From Poriferisodalis sp965208555 (GTDB taxonomy: Bacteria; Actinomycetota; Acidimicrobiia; Acidimicrobiales; Poriferisodalaceae), in NCBI RefSeq assembly GCF_965208555.1, contig NZ_OZ242342.1, positions 2,728,001-2,792,000 of the forward strand: a stretch of DNA of 64,000 bases, written 5' to 3'. Below are positions 50,417-58,320 of the stretch, piece by piece. The notes beneath the pieces are model-generated. The model did no database searches. It had not been told where the DNA came from and saw only the letters and a list, made by a program, of their open reading frames with translations. The translations under genes and the position numbers were made by a program. Position 1 is the stretch's first letter; every line of letters starts with the position of its first letter.

Positions 50417-51166
50417 GACCTGCCGAAGTGCCTCGAGGGCGTCCTCGGCGAACTCGGGACGGCAGATCAGCAGATCGGGAAGCCACGGATCGGCGAAGTT
50501 GTACTCCAGCTCCGATCCGTCGCAGCGGCTGGCGTGCAGGCCGGCCGCGCGCGCGACCGCGACCGGCGCGCAGTTGTCCCATTCGAATTGGCCTCCCGAG
50601 TGGGCGTAGATGTCGGCCATGCCGAGCACCACGGCCATGGCCTTGGCGCCTGCTGAGCCGAGCGTCATCAGCTCGGCGTCGAGCGCTTGAGCGATGATGA
50701 CGGCCGCCGCCGGCGGGCGCGATCTGCTCACGACGAGACGCGGCTGCCCATCGTGCGGTGCCGGGAGCACCGGTCCGGGATCGGTGCACAGTGTCTGGGA
50801 GACCGCCGGCAGCGCCACGGCGCCTGCTGTCGGCACACCGTCCTCCACAAGGGCGATATGCACTGCCCAGTCCGAGCGGCCGGGTTCGGAATACTCCCGT
50901 GTTCCGTCCAGGGGGTCCACGATCCAAACCCGGTCAGCGGACAGGCGAGCGAGATCGTCCCGCCCTTCCTCGGACAGGATCGCGTCATCGGGCCGCGCTT
51001 CGGTCAGTCGTTTCACGATGTGCCGGTGGGCCTCGGAGTCGCCCGTGTCACGGATCTCCCAAGTGCCGGCCCCAGAGCTGAAGAGCCGCTCGCGGACTTC
51101 CACCAGCAAAGCCCCAGTCTCGGTGGCCACGCTCGCAGCAAGAGCGTGGTCGTCGGGTTGGGCCAT
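50399..51166 (-). CDS. cysQ: 3'(2'),5'-bisphosphate nucleotidase / inositol-monophosphatase family (CysQ-like)
   Basis: A 255-residue member of the FIG/IMPase superfamily. Metal-binding blocks are ILSEEGRDD (Glu-Glu), VWIVDPLDGTREY (Asp-Pro-Leu-Asp-Gly-Thr) and FEWDNCAPVAVARAAGL (Trp-Asp). The VDPLDGTREY form and the short length favour CysQ, which removes the 3' phosphate from PAP or PAPS in sulfate assimilation; inositol monophosphatase is the alternative. Its C-terminal coding end is the source of the 37-bp tandem repeat. It is divergent from the aap operon. Confidence 0.87.
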   Translation of the reverse strand: MAQPDDHALAASVATETGALLVEVRERLFSSGAGTWEIRDTGDSEAHRHIVKRLTEARPDDAILSEEGRDDLARLSADRVWIVDPLDGTREYSEPGRSDWAVHIALVEDGVPTAGAVALPAVSQTLCTDPGPVLPAPHDGQPRLVVSRSRPPAAAVIIAQALDAELMTLGSAGAKAMAVVLGMADIYAHSGGQFEWDNCAPVAVARAAGLHASRCDGSELEYNFADPWLPDLLICRPEFAEDALEALRQVIEGEA

Positions 51167-51385
51167 CGGTCAAGTGTGCCCTCTGGACGCGCCTGCAGCA
51201 CGCTGGCACCCGGCTCGAGACGTTTCGCAGAAGCATGCCCAACAAAGAAAACCTGTATTTCTTCGCGCGAGGTGTCGGGGCCGCGAATCGGTGCGGGTAG
51301 CCTCGCGGTTGGTCAGGCGCGGCGGATTGCGGCACTGCGCATCGAGCGCCTGCGTCATGGACAACCGATGGAGGGAATGTTCTCT

Positions 51386-52555
51386 ATGTTTAGACGAATC
51401 GCGCCGATTTCTCGGCGGTCTGCGCTGCGACTCGGCGGCGTGCTGATGGCGATCGCTCTGGTAGCCGCCGCGTGCGGCTCCGACGATGGCGACGATCAGG
51501 ACGTCGACGGTGACGAGCCGGCGGCCACAACCGAGGCCGAAGCGGCGGCCGAAGAACCGGAAACCGAAGTCGCAATGACGCAGGACACCGGCGACCTGCT
51601 CGCGGTCGTCCAGGACCGTGGCACCCTCAACTGCGGCGTCAGCGGTTCGGCAGTGGCCTTCTCGGAAACGCAGCCTGACGGCAGCACGACCGGCTTCGAC
51701 GCCGACTACTGCCGCGCAGTAGCCGCAGCCATCCTGGGCGACGCCGATGCGGTCAACTTCGTGCCGCTGACGGCAGCCGAGCGCTTCACTGCGCTGGAAG
51801 CCGGCGACATCGACCTGCTCGTGCGCAACACCACGTGGACTCAGAGCCGCGACACCGACCTCGTGCTCGACTTCGGGCCCACCACCTACTACGACGGCCA
51901 GCAGATCATGGCGCGCGCTGATGATGACTTCTCGGCCACGTCAACAGTGGCGGATCTCGACGGCGCGACGGTGTGCACCAACGCCGGCACGACCACCGAG
52001 AAGAACATCGCCGATGCTGCCGATGCAGCCGGCATCGAGATCACGCTGTCGACCTTCGAGGACTTCGACATCGTCACGGAGAACTTCATCTCCGGCGCCT
52101 GCGATGCGGTCACCACCGACGGCTCTGCGCTTGTCGGCCGCAAGGTCAAGCAGGAGGGTGATCAGAACTGGGTGATCTTCCCGCCGACGCCGATCTCGAA
52201 GGAGCCGCTGGGGCCGGTCTACCCGCAGAACCAGTCGACCTTCGGCGACGTCGTGAACTGGACTGTGTACGCCACGATCATCGCTGATGAGAAGGGCATC
52301 ACCTCGGCCAACATCGACTCGATGATGGGCAGCGGCGACCTCGATGCCGAGGCAGTCCGCATGCTCGGCGGCGAGGGCGAGCTGCAGACCAAGATGGGTC
52401 TGTCGGCCGACGCGTTCTACAACGTGATCAGCCAGGTCGGGAACTACGACGAGATCTACACCCGCAACCTCGGCCCCGTTGGTCTGAGCCGCGACGGCTC
52501 AGCAAACGCGCGCTGGACCGCGGGCGGTCTCATCTACGCACCGCCTGCTCGCTAG
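51386..52555 (+). CDS. aapJ: amino-acid ABC transporter substrate-binding lipoprotein (AapJ-like)
   Basis: A 389-residue periplasmic-type binding lipoprotein of the polar/general amino-acid family. The signal segment SRRSALRLGGVLMAIALVAAAC ends in a lipobox (Cys near residue 31), then a Gly/Asp/Glu linker; the Arg pair could also allow Tat export. The domain has LLAVVQDRGTLNCGVSGS, GFDADYCRAVAAAILGDADAVNFVPLTAAERF and DLLVRNTTWTQSRDTDL, close to AapJ. Of three in-frame ATGs, that at 51386 has GGAGGG at 10-nt spacing. Strong hairpins follow its stop, before the permease genes. Confidence 0.9.
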   Translation: MFRRIAPISRRSALRLGGVLMAIALVAAACGSDDGDDQDVDGDEPAATTEAEAAAEEPETEVAMTQDTGDLLAVVQDRGTLNCGVSGSAVAFSETQPDGSTTGFDADYCRAVAAAILGDADAVNFVPLTAAERFTALEAGDIDLLVRNTTWTQSRDTDLVLDFGPTTYYDGQQIMARADDDFSATSTVADLDGATVCTNAGTTTEKNIADAADAAGIEITLSTFEDFDIVTENFISGACDAVTTDGSALVGRKVKQEGDQNWVIFPPTPISKEPLGPVYPQNQSTFGDVVNWTVYATIIADEKGITSANIDSMMGSGDLDAEAVRMLGGEGELQTKMGLSADAFYNVISQVGNYDEIYTRNLGPVGLSRDGSANARWTAGGLIYAPPAR

Positions 52556-52562
52556 TCACGAT

Positions 52563-52648
52563 CCTGCCGGCTGGGCATCGCCTGGTCCGGCAGGCGCGTG
52601 ATCACAGCTCAACAGCACGGCCCCCGACCCGACCGGGTCGGGGGCCGT
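52563..52648 (+). terminator. two hairpins between aapJ and aapQ (partial terminator or stability element)
   Basis: The first hairpin (52563-52594) has an 8-bp stem, CCTGCCGG/CCGGCAGG, with a 16-nt loop. The second (52617-52648) has a perfect 15-bp arm pair, ACGGCCCCCGACCCG and its complement, with two bases between. No T-run follows. Such structures after binding-protein genes commonly limit read-through or protect the upstream mRNA, giving more binding protein than permease. Confidence 0.8.
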
Positions 52649-52735
52649 CGCGCGCCCGGGTGCGGGAAGTCGAGTTGTGCATGTCTCAATGCAATAGCCC
52701 GATGCATGCGACCTCGTCGCGTAGGGTGACCTGCG

Positions 52736-54280
52736 GTGAGCGACACCCGAGAACCGGACCGCGACGCCTCCCTGAGCACGCTGGGGACCCGCCCGCCGTT
52801 CTACCGGGACGCGACGGTGGTCCGCTGGATAGCGCAGGTCGGCACGCTCATTCTGGTCTTGGCTGCGTTGTGGTTTCTCGCCACCGAGGCGGGGGACAGT
52901 CTGCGAGCCCGCGGCGCGAACATCGACTTCGACTTCATCTCCGACCACATCGGCATCAAGGTCGGCTGGGGCATCGACACCAACCCCGATTCGGGCGGCC
53001 GGGCGCTCTGGGTCGGCATGGTGAACACCATCCGCATGGCTGCCGCGGGCATCGCGCTCGCCTCGGTCATCGGCGTCCTGGTGGGTCTGGCCCGGCTGTC
53101 CTCCAATTGGCCGCTCCGACGCCTTGCGGGCGTGTACGTGGAGGCGCTGCGGAACATCCCGCTGCTGGTGCAGATCCTCGTCTATGCCGCAGTGCTGGCG
53201 TCGCTGCCGAATGTCTCGTTCGACATGGGGCCGGTCTCGGGTTGGGTTCACCTCTCCAACAAGGGCCTGTCGATCCCGCGCGTCTTCGTCGCCGACGGCT
53301 TCTACCAATGGGCGGTCGTCGTGCTGATCGGCGGCGTCATTGCGCGCGTCACATTCCGACGGTTGGCGGCGAGACGCGAGCAGACCGGTACACAGACCAA
53401 TGCCGGTGCCTGGGCCACCGGCATCGTCGCGGCCTTCGCCATCGTGGGGTGGTGGGTGCATCCCATCTTCGGCTGGCTGGGGAGCATCTTCGACGGCCTG
53501 TCGGACGCAGTCGGCTCGATCCCGCAAGGCGCGGTGCAGCTCGTCGCTGCACTGGCTGCCGCAGCGGTGGCGGTGTGGTGGATACGCCGCTTCCTCGCTC
53601 AGCACCGCACTCCGGCGGGTCTCACTCGTCTCACTGACGACGACTGGTTCCGCATGATCTTCGCTGTCGTGGCGGCGGTGATCGTCGTGCTCTTCGTGGC
53701 CGTGCTGTGGCCTGGATTGTCGAGCTGGGTCGTCAACTCGTCGAGCGACGGCCTCGGCGTGCTCGCAGACAAGTTCGGAAACGGCCGTACTGGCCCGCCT
53801 ATCGACGCGATGCGGCCCGACATAGTGCAGCCAGGCAATTTCCCCAACTACGGACCCGCCGGATTGAACCTGCCCATCGGCTTCGCAGCCGTCTACTTCG
53901 GCGTGGTGTTCTACACCGCAGCGTTCATTGCCGAGATCGTGCGCGGCGGCATTCTGGCAGTGCCCAAGGGCCAGAGCGAGGCGGCTCAGGCCGTGGGACT
54001 GCGGCGTTCGACAGCGCTGCGGCGGGTGATCCTGCCCCAGGCGCTGCGGGTGATCCTGCCTCCGGTGGGCAACCAGTACCTGAATCTCACCAAGAACACC
54101 TCGCTGGCGATCGCGGTGGGCTACAGCGATCTCGTGCAGATCGGCCAAACCGTCTACAACCAGACCGGCAAGACACTGCAGGTCATGGCGGTGTGGATGC
54201 TGTTCTATCTCGCCTGTTCGCTGACGATCTCTGCAGTCGTCAACTTCTTCAACATCCGGCTGCGGATCGTGGAGCGCTGA
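52736..54280 (+). CDS. aapQ: amino-acid ABC transporter permease (AapQ-like)
   Basis: A 514-residue membrane permease. The first segment lies at about residues 24-45, then NIDFDFISDHIGIKVGW (periplasmic), and the BPD_transp domain starts at VNTIRMAAAGIALASVIGVLVGLARLS. The EAA loop AQAVGLRRSTALRRVILPQALRVILP docks the ATPase. Between about 160 and 390 is a long region with extra membrane segments and GWVHLSNKGLSIPRVF, part of which is family-typical for AapQ. It starts at GTG 52736. One nucleotide separates it from aapM, so they are coupled. Confidence 0.9.
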   Translation: MSDTREPDRDASLSTLGTRPPFYRDATVVRWIAQVGTLILVLAALWFLATEAGDSLRARGANIDFDFISDHIGIKVGWGIDTNPDSGGRALWVGMVNTIRMAAAGIALASVIGVLVGLARLSSNWPLRRLAGVYVEALRNIPLLVQILVYAAVLASLPNVSFDMGPVSGWVHLSNKGLSIPRVFVADGFYQWAVVVLIGGVIARVTFRRLAARREQTGTQTNAGAWATGIVAAFAIVGWWVHPIFGWLGSIFDGLSDAVGSIPQGAVQLVAALAAAAVAVWWIRRFLAQHRTPAGLTRLTDDDWFRMIFAVVAAVIVVLFVAVLWPGLSSWVVNSSSDGLGVLADKFGNGRTGPPIDAMRPDIVQPGNFPNYGPAGLNLPIGFAAVYFGVVFYTAAFIAEIVRGGILAVPKGQSEAAQAVGLRRSTALRRVILPQALRVILPPVGNQYLNLTKNTSLAIAVGYSDLVQIGQTVYNQTGKTLQVMAVWMLFYLACSLTISAVVNFFNIRLRIVER

Positions 54281-54281
54281 C

Positions 54282-56291
54282 GTGACCGATCCCATGCTGC
54301 CCGCCGCATCGACGGCTCTCGGCGCTGAGCCGGTCGGCCCGACCGCGAGCCCGCCTGACCGGCCGAGCCTGCCGCCCGGCCGCTGGGTCCGAGAAAACCT
54401 CTTTCCCAACGTTCGCAACTCGATACTCACGATCTTCGCGATCCTCGTCGCCCTGTTCGCGTACCGCGGCTTGCTGAACTTCGTGTTCAGCGAGGAGCGC
54501 TCGTGGATTGCGGTGCGTACCAATCTGCGGCTCCTGTTCACTCAGGCCTATCCCGAGCACCAGTACATCCGGGTGTGGGTGACGGTGGGGATCGTCATGG
54601 TGCTCGCCGGGCTGAGCGCCGGCATCTGGGCTCGCTGGGGCGGGGTGACGCTGAAGCGGTTGATGGGCTGGCTGGTGTCGGGGGGCGCCCTGGTCGCCGT
54701 CGGCGTGCTGATACGCGAGCCGAGCGTGCTCACCGACGCAGCAGGCGAGTCGGTGCGCGACGACGCCGGCGAGGTGGTGCGCGAGTCCTTCGCTGCCGCG
54801 ATGGCGGATCGGTGGGTGTGGTGGGTCATCGCGCTCGTGCTGTTCGGGCTCGGATTGGTGCTGTGGTCGCTGTTCGACGATCTGAGCCGGCGCAGCATCG
54901 AGATCGGGGTGGCTTGGCTGGTATTCGGTGTGCCGGCACTGCTCGTGGCGTCCACTTGGGTGATTCGCTACGGGCACTACGGATTTGTTGACGGCGAGTT
55001 CATCGCTGAACCTGCGCAGCTCGTGGCGATGAGCACGAGGGTGCCCTGGACGGTCATGTGGCTGCTGTTGATCGGCTGCTACGGGATCGGTCGGCTTGCA
55101 CGCGATCGCGCCATCGCCTCGGCGCAAGCGGCTCCTGATGCGGGTGGCGATATCGAGGGAGCAGATGACGAGGGAGCACGGGAACTGCCACGGGACGCGC
55201 TGACGAAAACCCGAGCGATCGTCAATCTGGCATGGGTGCTGAGCCCGTTCTTCCTCTACTGGGTCGTCATGCGCGATCCCGAGATCGACTATGCCCATGT
55301 GTTCTCGACCATGCTGCCGATGGGGTTGGCCTTCGGAGCGGCGGGCGGGGCGGTGCTGTGGTGGCTGACGCGCAGCGACGCCGGCGAGGTCGGGCGCTTG
55401 GCGGCAATCGGCTTGCTGCTGCTGGCGGCATTCCACTGGGTAGCGGCGTACTTCGGCTGGTACTCGATGCTGCAGGTTGCACGCATCGCCTTCCTGCTGT
55501 TGGCCATCGCCGGGCTGTTCGCTCCCAACTTCGCGGGCGTTGCCGCCCAGCGCCGGAGACTGGTGGGGGCGTGGCTGTTCGCGGTGCTGGTCGTCTTCTA
55601 CGGCGCAACGGTCATCAACTCGCCGTCCACTGTCGAGACGCCGACCGACATGTTCATCGGCGGGTTCAGCGTCACGCTGCTCGTGTCGGTGCTGACGATC
55701 ATGCTGTCGTTCCCGATCGGGGTGCTGCTGGCGCTGGCCCGCACCTCCCGCCAGCCGATCTTCCGGGTGCTCTCGACGGTCTACATCGAGGTGATCCGCG
55801 GTGTCCCGCTCATCACGCTGCTGCTGTTCTTCTCCGGCGTGCTGCCGCTGTTCTTGCCCGATGGCATGGAGCTGGCGGAGCTGGCCGCGGCGATCCTCGG
55901 GTACACGCTGTTCTCGGCTGCCTACCTCGCCGAGAACGTGCGCGGGGGGCTGCAGTCGATCCGCCGCGGGCAGTACGAGGCGGCTGACGCCGTCGGACTC
56001 ACGACCACGCAGCGCACTGGCTTCATCGTGCTGCCCCAGTCCTTGCGGGTATCCATCCCGCCGCTGGTGGGCCAGGTCATCGCTACGTTCAAGGAAACCT
56101 CGCTGCTCGCCATCATCGGGCTGTTCGACTTCCTGCGTATGGCCAACTCGGTGATACCGAACCAGTCACAGTTCTTGGGGGTCCGGCGCGAAGGGTTGCT
56201 GTTCGTCTCGGTTGTCTATTGGGTGGTTGCATTCGCGATGTCGAAGTACAGCCAGCGGCTCGAGCGACGTGTGGGATTGGGCCAGCGATGA
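54282..56291 (+). CDS. aapM: amino-acid ABC transporter permease (AapM-like), extended
   Basis: This 669-residue membrane protein carries a normal permease domain in its last 230 residues: TDMFIGGFSVTLLVSVLTIMLSFPIGVLLALARTSR, VYIEVIRGVPLITLLLFFSGVLPLF and the EAA loop ADAVGLTTTQRTGFIVLPQSLRVSIPP. The first 440 residues have about ten further membrane segments and charged loops (NLRLLFTQAYPEHQYIRVW resembles the AapM N-terminus). Proteobacterial AapM is about 385 residues, so some 280 are extra. GTG start at 54282. It is the third gene of aapJQMP. Confidence 0.88.
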   Translation: MTDPMLPAASTALGAEPVGPTASPPDRPSLPPGRWVRENLFPNVRNSILTIFAILVALFAYRGLLNFVFSEERSWIAVRTNLRLLFTQAYPEHQYIRVWVTVGIVMVLAGLSAGIWARWGGVTLKRLMGWLVSGGALVAVGVLIREPSVLTDAAGESVRDDAGEVVRESFAAAMADRWVWWVIALVLFGLGLVLWSLFDDLSRRSIEIGVAWLVFGVPALLVASTWVIRYGHYGFVDGEFIAEPAQLVAMSTRVPWTVMWLLLIGCYGIGRLARDRAIASAQAAPDAGGDIEGADDEGARELPRDALTKTRAIVNLAWVLSPFFLYWVVMRDPEIDYAHVFSTMLPMGLAFGAAGGAVLWWLTRSDAGEVGRLAAIGLLLLAAFHWVAAYFGWYSMLQVARIAFLLLAIAGLFAPNFAGVAAQRRRLVGAWLFAVLVVFYGATVINSPSTVETPTDMFIGGFSVTLLVSVLTIMLSFPIGVLLALARTSRQPIFRVLSTVYIEVIRGVPLITLLLFFSGVLPLFLPDGMELAELAAAILGYTLFSAAYLAENVRGGLQSIRRGQYEAADAVGLTTTQRTGFIVLPQSLRVSIPPLVGQVIATFKETSLLAIIGLFDFLRMANSVIPNQSQFLGVRREGLLFVSVVYWVVAFAMSKYSQRLERRVGLGQR

Positions 56292-56331
56292 GCGGGACCG
56301 GCCAATCGTCGCAGACAAGGGGGAGCTGATC

Positions 56332-57123
56332 ATGAGCACACAACCGGCCCACGGTGACGCCACCGTCGCGGTGTCCGACGAGCTTGCGGCCCGCGACGAC
56401 ATGATCGTGTGCCGCGACGTCGACAAGTGGTTCGGCGACTTCCAGGCCCTGAGCGGCATCACCGCAACCATCAAGGAGCAGGAGATCGTCGTCGTACTCG
56501 GGCCGTCCGGATCGGGCAAGAGCACGTGGATCAGGTGCATCAACCGGCTGGAAGCTCACCAGAGCGGACAGATCATCGTGGATGGCATCGAGCTGACCAA
56601 TGATCTGCGCAACATCGAGAAGATTCGTTCCGAGGTCGGAATGGTCTTCCAGCAGTTCAACCTGTTCCCTCATCTGACGGTGATGGACAACATCACGCTG
56701 GCTCCGATCTGGGTGCGCCGCAAGTCACGGCCCGAGGCAGAGGAACTGGCCGAGTCGCTGCTGGAGCGCGTGGGCATTCCCGAGCAGGCGCAGAAGTTCC
56801 CCGGCCAGCTGTCAGGCGGTCAGCAGCAGCGGGTGGCGATCGCGCGGGCGCTGGCCATGGAACCGCGCGTCATGCTGTTCGACGAGCCCACCTCGGCGCT
56901 CGACCCCGAGATGATCAAAGAAGTGCTGGACGTGATGGAGGAGTTGGCACGCTCGGGCATGACCATGATGGTCGTGACGCACGAGATGGGCTTCGCACGC
57001 GAGGTGGCCGACCGGATCATCTTCATGGAAGAAGGCGAGATCGTGGAGGTTGGCACACCTCACCACTTCTTCACCGAGCCCGCCGAGGAGCGCACCAAGC
57101 TGTTCTTGAGCCAAGTGCTCTAG
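56332..57123 (+). CDS. aapP: amino-acid ABC transporter ATP-binding protein (AapP/GlnQ-like)
   Basis: A 263-residue ABC ATPase. Walker A is LGPSGSGKSTWIRCINRLE; the Q-loop VGMVFQQFNLFPHLTVMDNITLAPIWVRR is typical of amino-acid importers; the signature is LSGGQQQRVAIARALAM; Walker B is VMLFDEPTSALDPEM; the switch is VVTHEMGFAREVADR. The ATG at 56332 follows GGGGGAG. It lies 40 nt after aapM and is the last gene of the operon. Powers import of glutamate/glutamine/aspartate-type amino acids; exact specificity is not readable. Confidence 0.93.
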   Translation: MSTQPAHGDATVAVSDELAARDDMIVCRDVDKWFGDFQALSGITATIKEQEIVVVLGPSGSGKSTWIRCINRLEAHQSGQIIVDGIELTNDLRNIEKIRSEVGMVFQQFNLFPHLTVMDNITLAPIWVRRKSRPEAEELAESLLERVGIPEQAQKFPGQLSGGQQQRVAIARALAMEPRVMLFDEPTSALDPEMIKEVLDVMEELARSGMTMMVVTHEMGFAREVADRIIFMEEGEIVEVGTPHHFFTEPAEERTKLFLSQVL

Positions 57124-57172
57124 CTGCGCTGCGCCCGCTGCGGAGACGGCTGCAGACCCTGCGACCAGCCCC

Positions 57173-57451
57173 TTAGCCCTGGGGTTCGCCGTACGGGGAG
57201 CCAGCTTGTTCGTAGCACTCCGGGTGGTAGTGCTCAACGCGATCCCAGCGGTTCTTCACGTACACGTTGCAGATGATCTGCTCAGCGCGGATGCGGGCTC
57301 GGAACTTGATGAGCTCGTCGCAGACAGCGCAATAGGCCGAATTGCCCGCATCCACGGTGCGCGACACTGCCCTGCTCTTCCACCGCTTGCGTTTGGGTGC
57401 GGGGGCTTCCGTTGAGGTCGAAGATGACGACGCCGAAGTGTCCGTAGCCAT
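57173..57451 (-). CDS. small protein with Cys/His zinc-ligand pattern, unknown function
   Basis: This 92-residue protein has a Ser/Thr-rich acidic N-terminus, a basic segment PAPKRKRWKSRAVSRTV, then GNSAYCAVCDELIKFRARIRAEQIICNVYVKNRWDRVEHYHPECYEQAG. The CxxC and the later HYHPEC make a plausible single zinc site. I recall related short actinobacterial proteins without function. The ATG at 57451 is the first after two perfect dyads (57492-57552), which may form its operator. It is convergent with aapP. Confidence 0.65.
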   Translation of the reverse strand: MATDTSASSSSTSTEAPAPKRKRWKSRAVSRTVDAGNSAYCAVCDELIKFRARIRAEQIICNVYVKNRWDRVEHYHPECYEQAGSPYGEPQG

Positions 57452-57491
57452 GTCGGGACCATAGCGAACGCTCGCGCGCCGACGGTGGATA

Positions 57492-57510
57492 TTCGCGCGA
57501 TTCGCGCGAA
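57492..57510. promoter_or_regulatory. perfect 9-bp dyad, possible operator
   Basis: TTCGCGCGA and TCGCGCGAA flank one central T. It contains CGCGCGATTC, which recurs 30 bp downstream at 57524-57533. It lies in the divergent region between the small Zn-ligand protein gene and the HAD gene. Confidence 0.5.
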
Positions 57511-57522
57511 TTTTGGTACGCT

Positions 57523-57552
57523 GCGCGCGATTCAGGCACCTGAATCGCGCGC
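57523..57552. promoter_or_regulatory. perfect 14-bp dyad, possible operator
   Basis: GCGCGCGATTCAGG and its exact complement are separated by two bases. The half-site CGCGCGATTC occurs here in both orientations and once more at 57494-57503. Its position in a divergent intergenic region suggests a regulator binding site. A hairpin in RNA is the alternative. Confidence 0.55.
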
Positions 57553-57602
57553 TCTGCATGCAGCCGCGATGACCGACTGCCTCTGAGCTAGCGTGCCGGG
57601 CC

Positions 57603-58271
57603 GTGTCTGAGGGCCCGTCTTTGTCGGCGTCAGTGAACGCCGTGCTCTTCGATTTCGGCGGCGTGATCACCGAGAGCCCCTTCGAAGCGTTCAATCGCTA
57701 CGAGGACCGCATCGGTGTGCCCCGCGACACCATCCGGCAGATCAACGCCACCAACCCCGATACCAACGCGTGGGCACGACTCGAGCGCAGCGAGGTCAAC
57801 GTCGATGAGTTCGCTGAGCTGTTCGAAGCAGAGGCTGCCGATCGGGGCCACGAGATGTCCGGCTCGCAGGTGCTGGCATGCCTCAGCGGCGGCCTGCGGC
57901 CACAGATGGTGCGTGCACTGGAGATCCTTGCGGCCCGCGTGCCGGTCGGCTGCATCACCAACAACGTGAGAACGGGCCACGGCGCTGGCATGGCCCGGGA
58001 CGCGAGCACTGCGGCGGCGGTCGCCGAGGTGATGAAGCTGTTCGGCGTCGTGATCGAATCGTCCATCGTGGGACTGCGCAAACCCGATCCGCGGATCTAC
58101 GAGCTGGCCTGCGCCGAACTCGGCATCGACCCGACTCGCACGGCCTACCTCGACGATCTCGGCATCAACTGCAAGCCGGCGGCGGCAATGGGCATGGCGG
58201 CCATCAAGGTGACCGATCCAGATCTGGCCCTGCGCGAGCTGGAAGCGCTCGTCGGCTTCGAGCTGCGATGA
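57603..58271 (+). CDS. HAD-family hydrolase
   Basis: A 222-residue HAD-IA hydrolase. The nucleophile motif is VLFDFGGVITESPFEAF, with the first Asp kept and the second acid replaced by Gly, as in the epoxide-hydrolase N-domain and YihX-like subgroup. VGCITNNV is motif II, SIVGLRKPDPRIYELACAELGI motif III (Lys) and TAYLDDLGINCKPAAAMGM motif IV. The loss of the second Asp is characteristic of this subgroup and often fits phosphatase or dehalogenase-type chemistry. It starts at GTG 57603, just after the dyads. Followed by ettA, 49 nt on. Confidence 0.85.
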   Translation: MSEGPSLSASVNAVLFDFGGVITESPFEAFNRYEDRIGVPRDTIRQINATNPDTNAWARLERSEVNVDEFAELFEAEAADRGHEMSGSQVLACLSGGLRPQMVRALEILAARVPVGCITNNVRTGHGAGMARDASTAAAVAEVMKLFGVVIESSIVGLRKPDPRIYELACAELGIDPTRTAYLDDLGINCKPAAAMGMAAIKVTDPDLALRELEALVGFELR

Positions 58272-58320
58272 CCGGCAGCCTGTCACCAGTTGACGGCGAT
58301 GTGCTGATGGCGATGCACTG

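Noticed and set aside
51240..51270. A/T-richer patch upstream of aapJ as a promoter
   Set aside because: Probably promoter related, but no -10/-35 pair with acceptable spacing could be fixed by eye.
52556..54541. 661-codon minus-strand ORF opposite aapQ
   Set aside because: No family features; rich in His/Asp/Arg as expected from antisense of a membrane protein.
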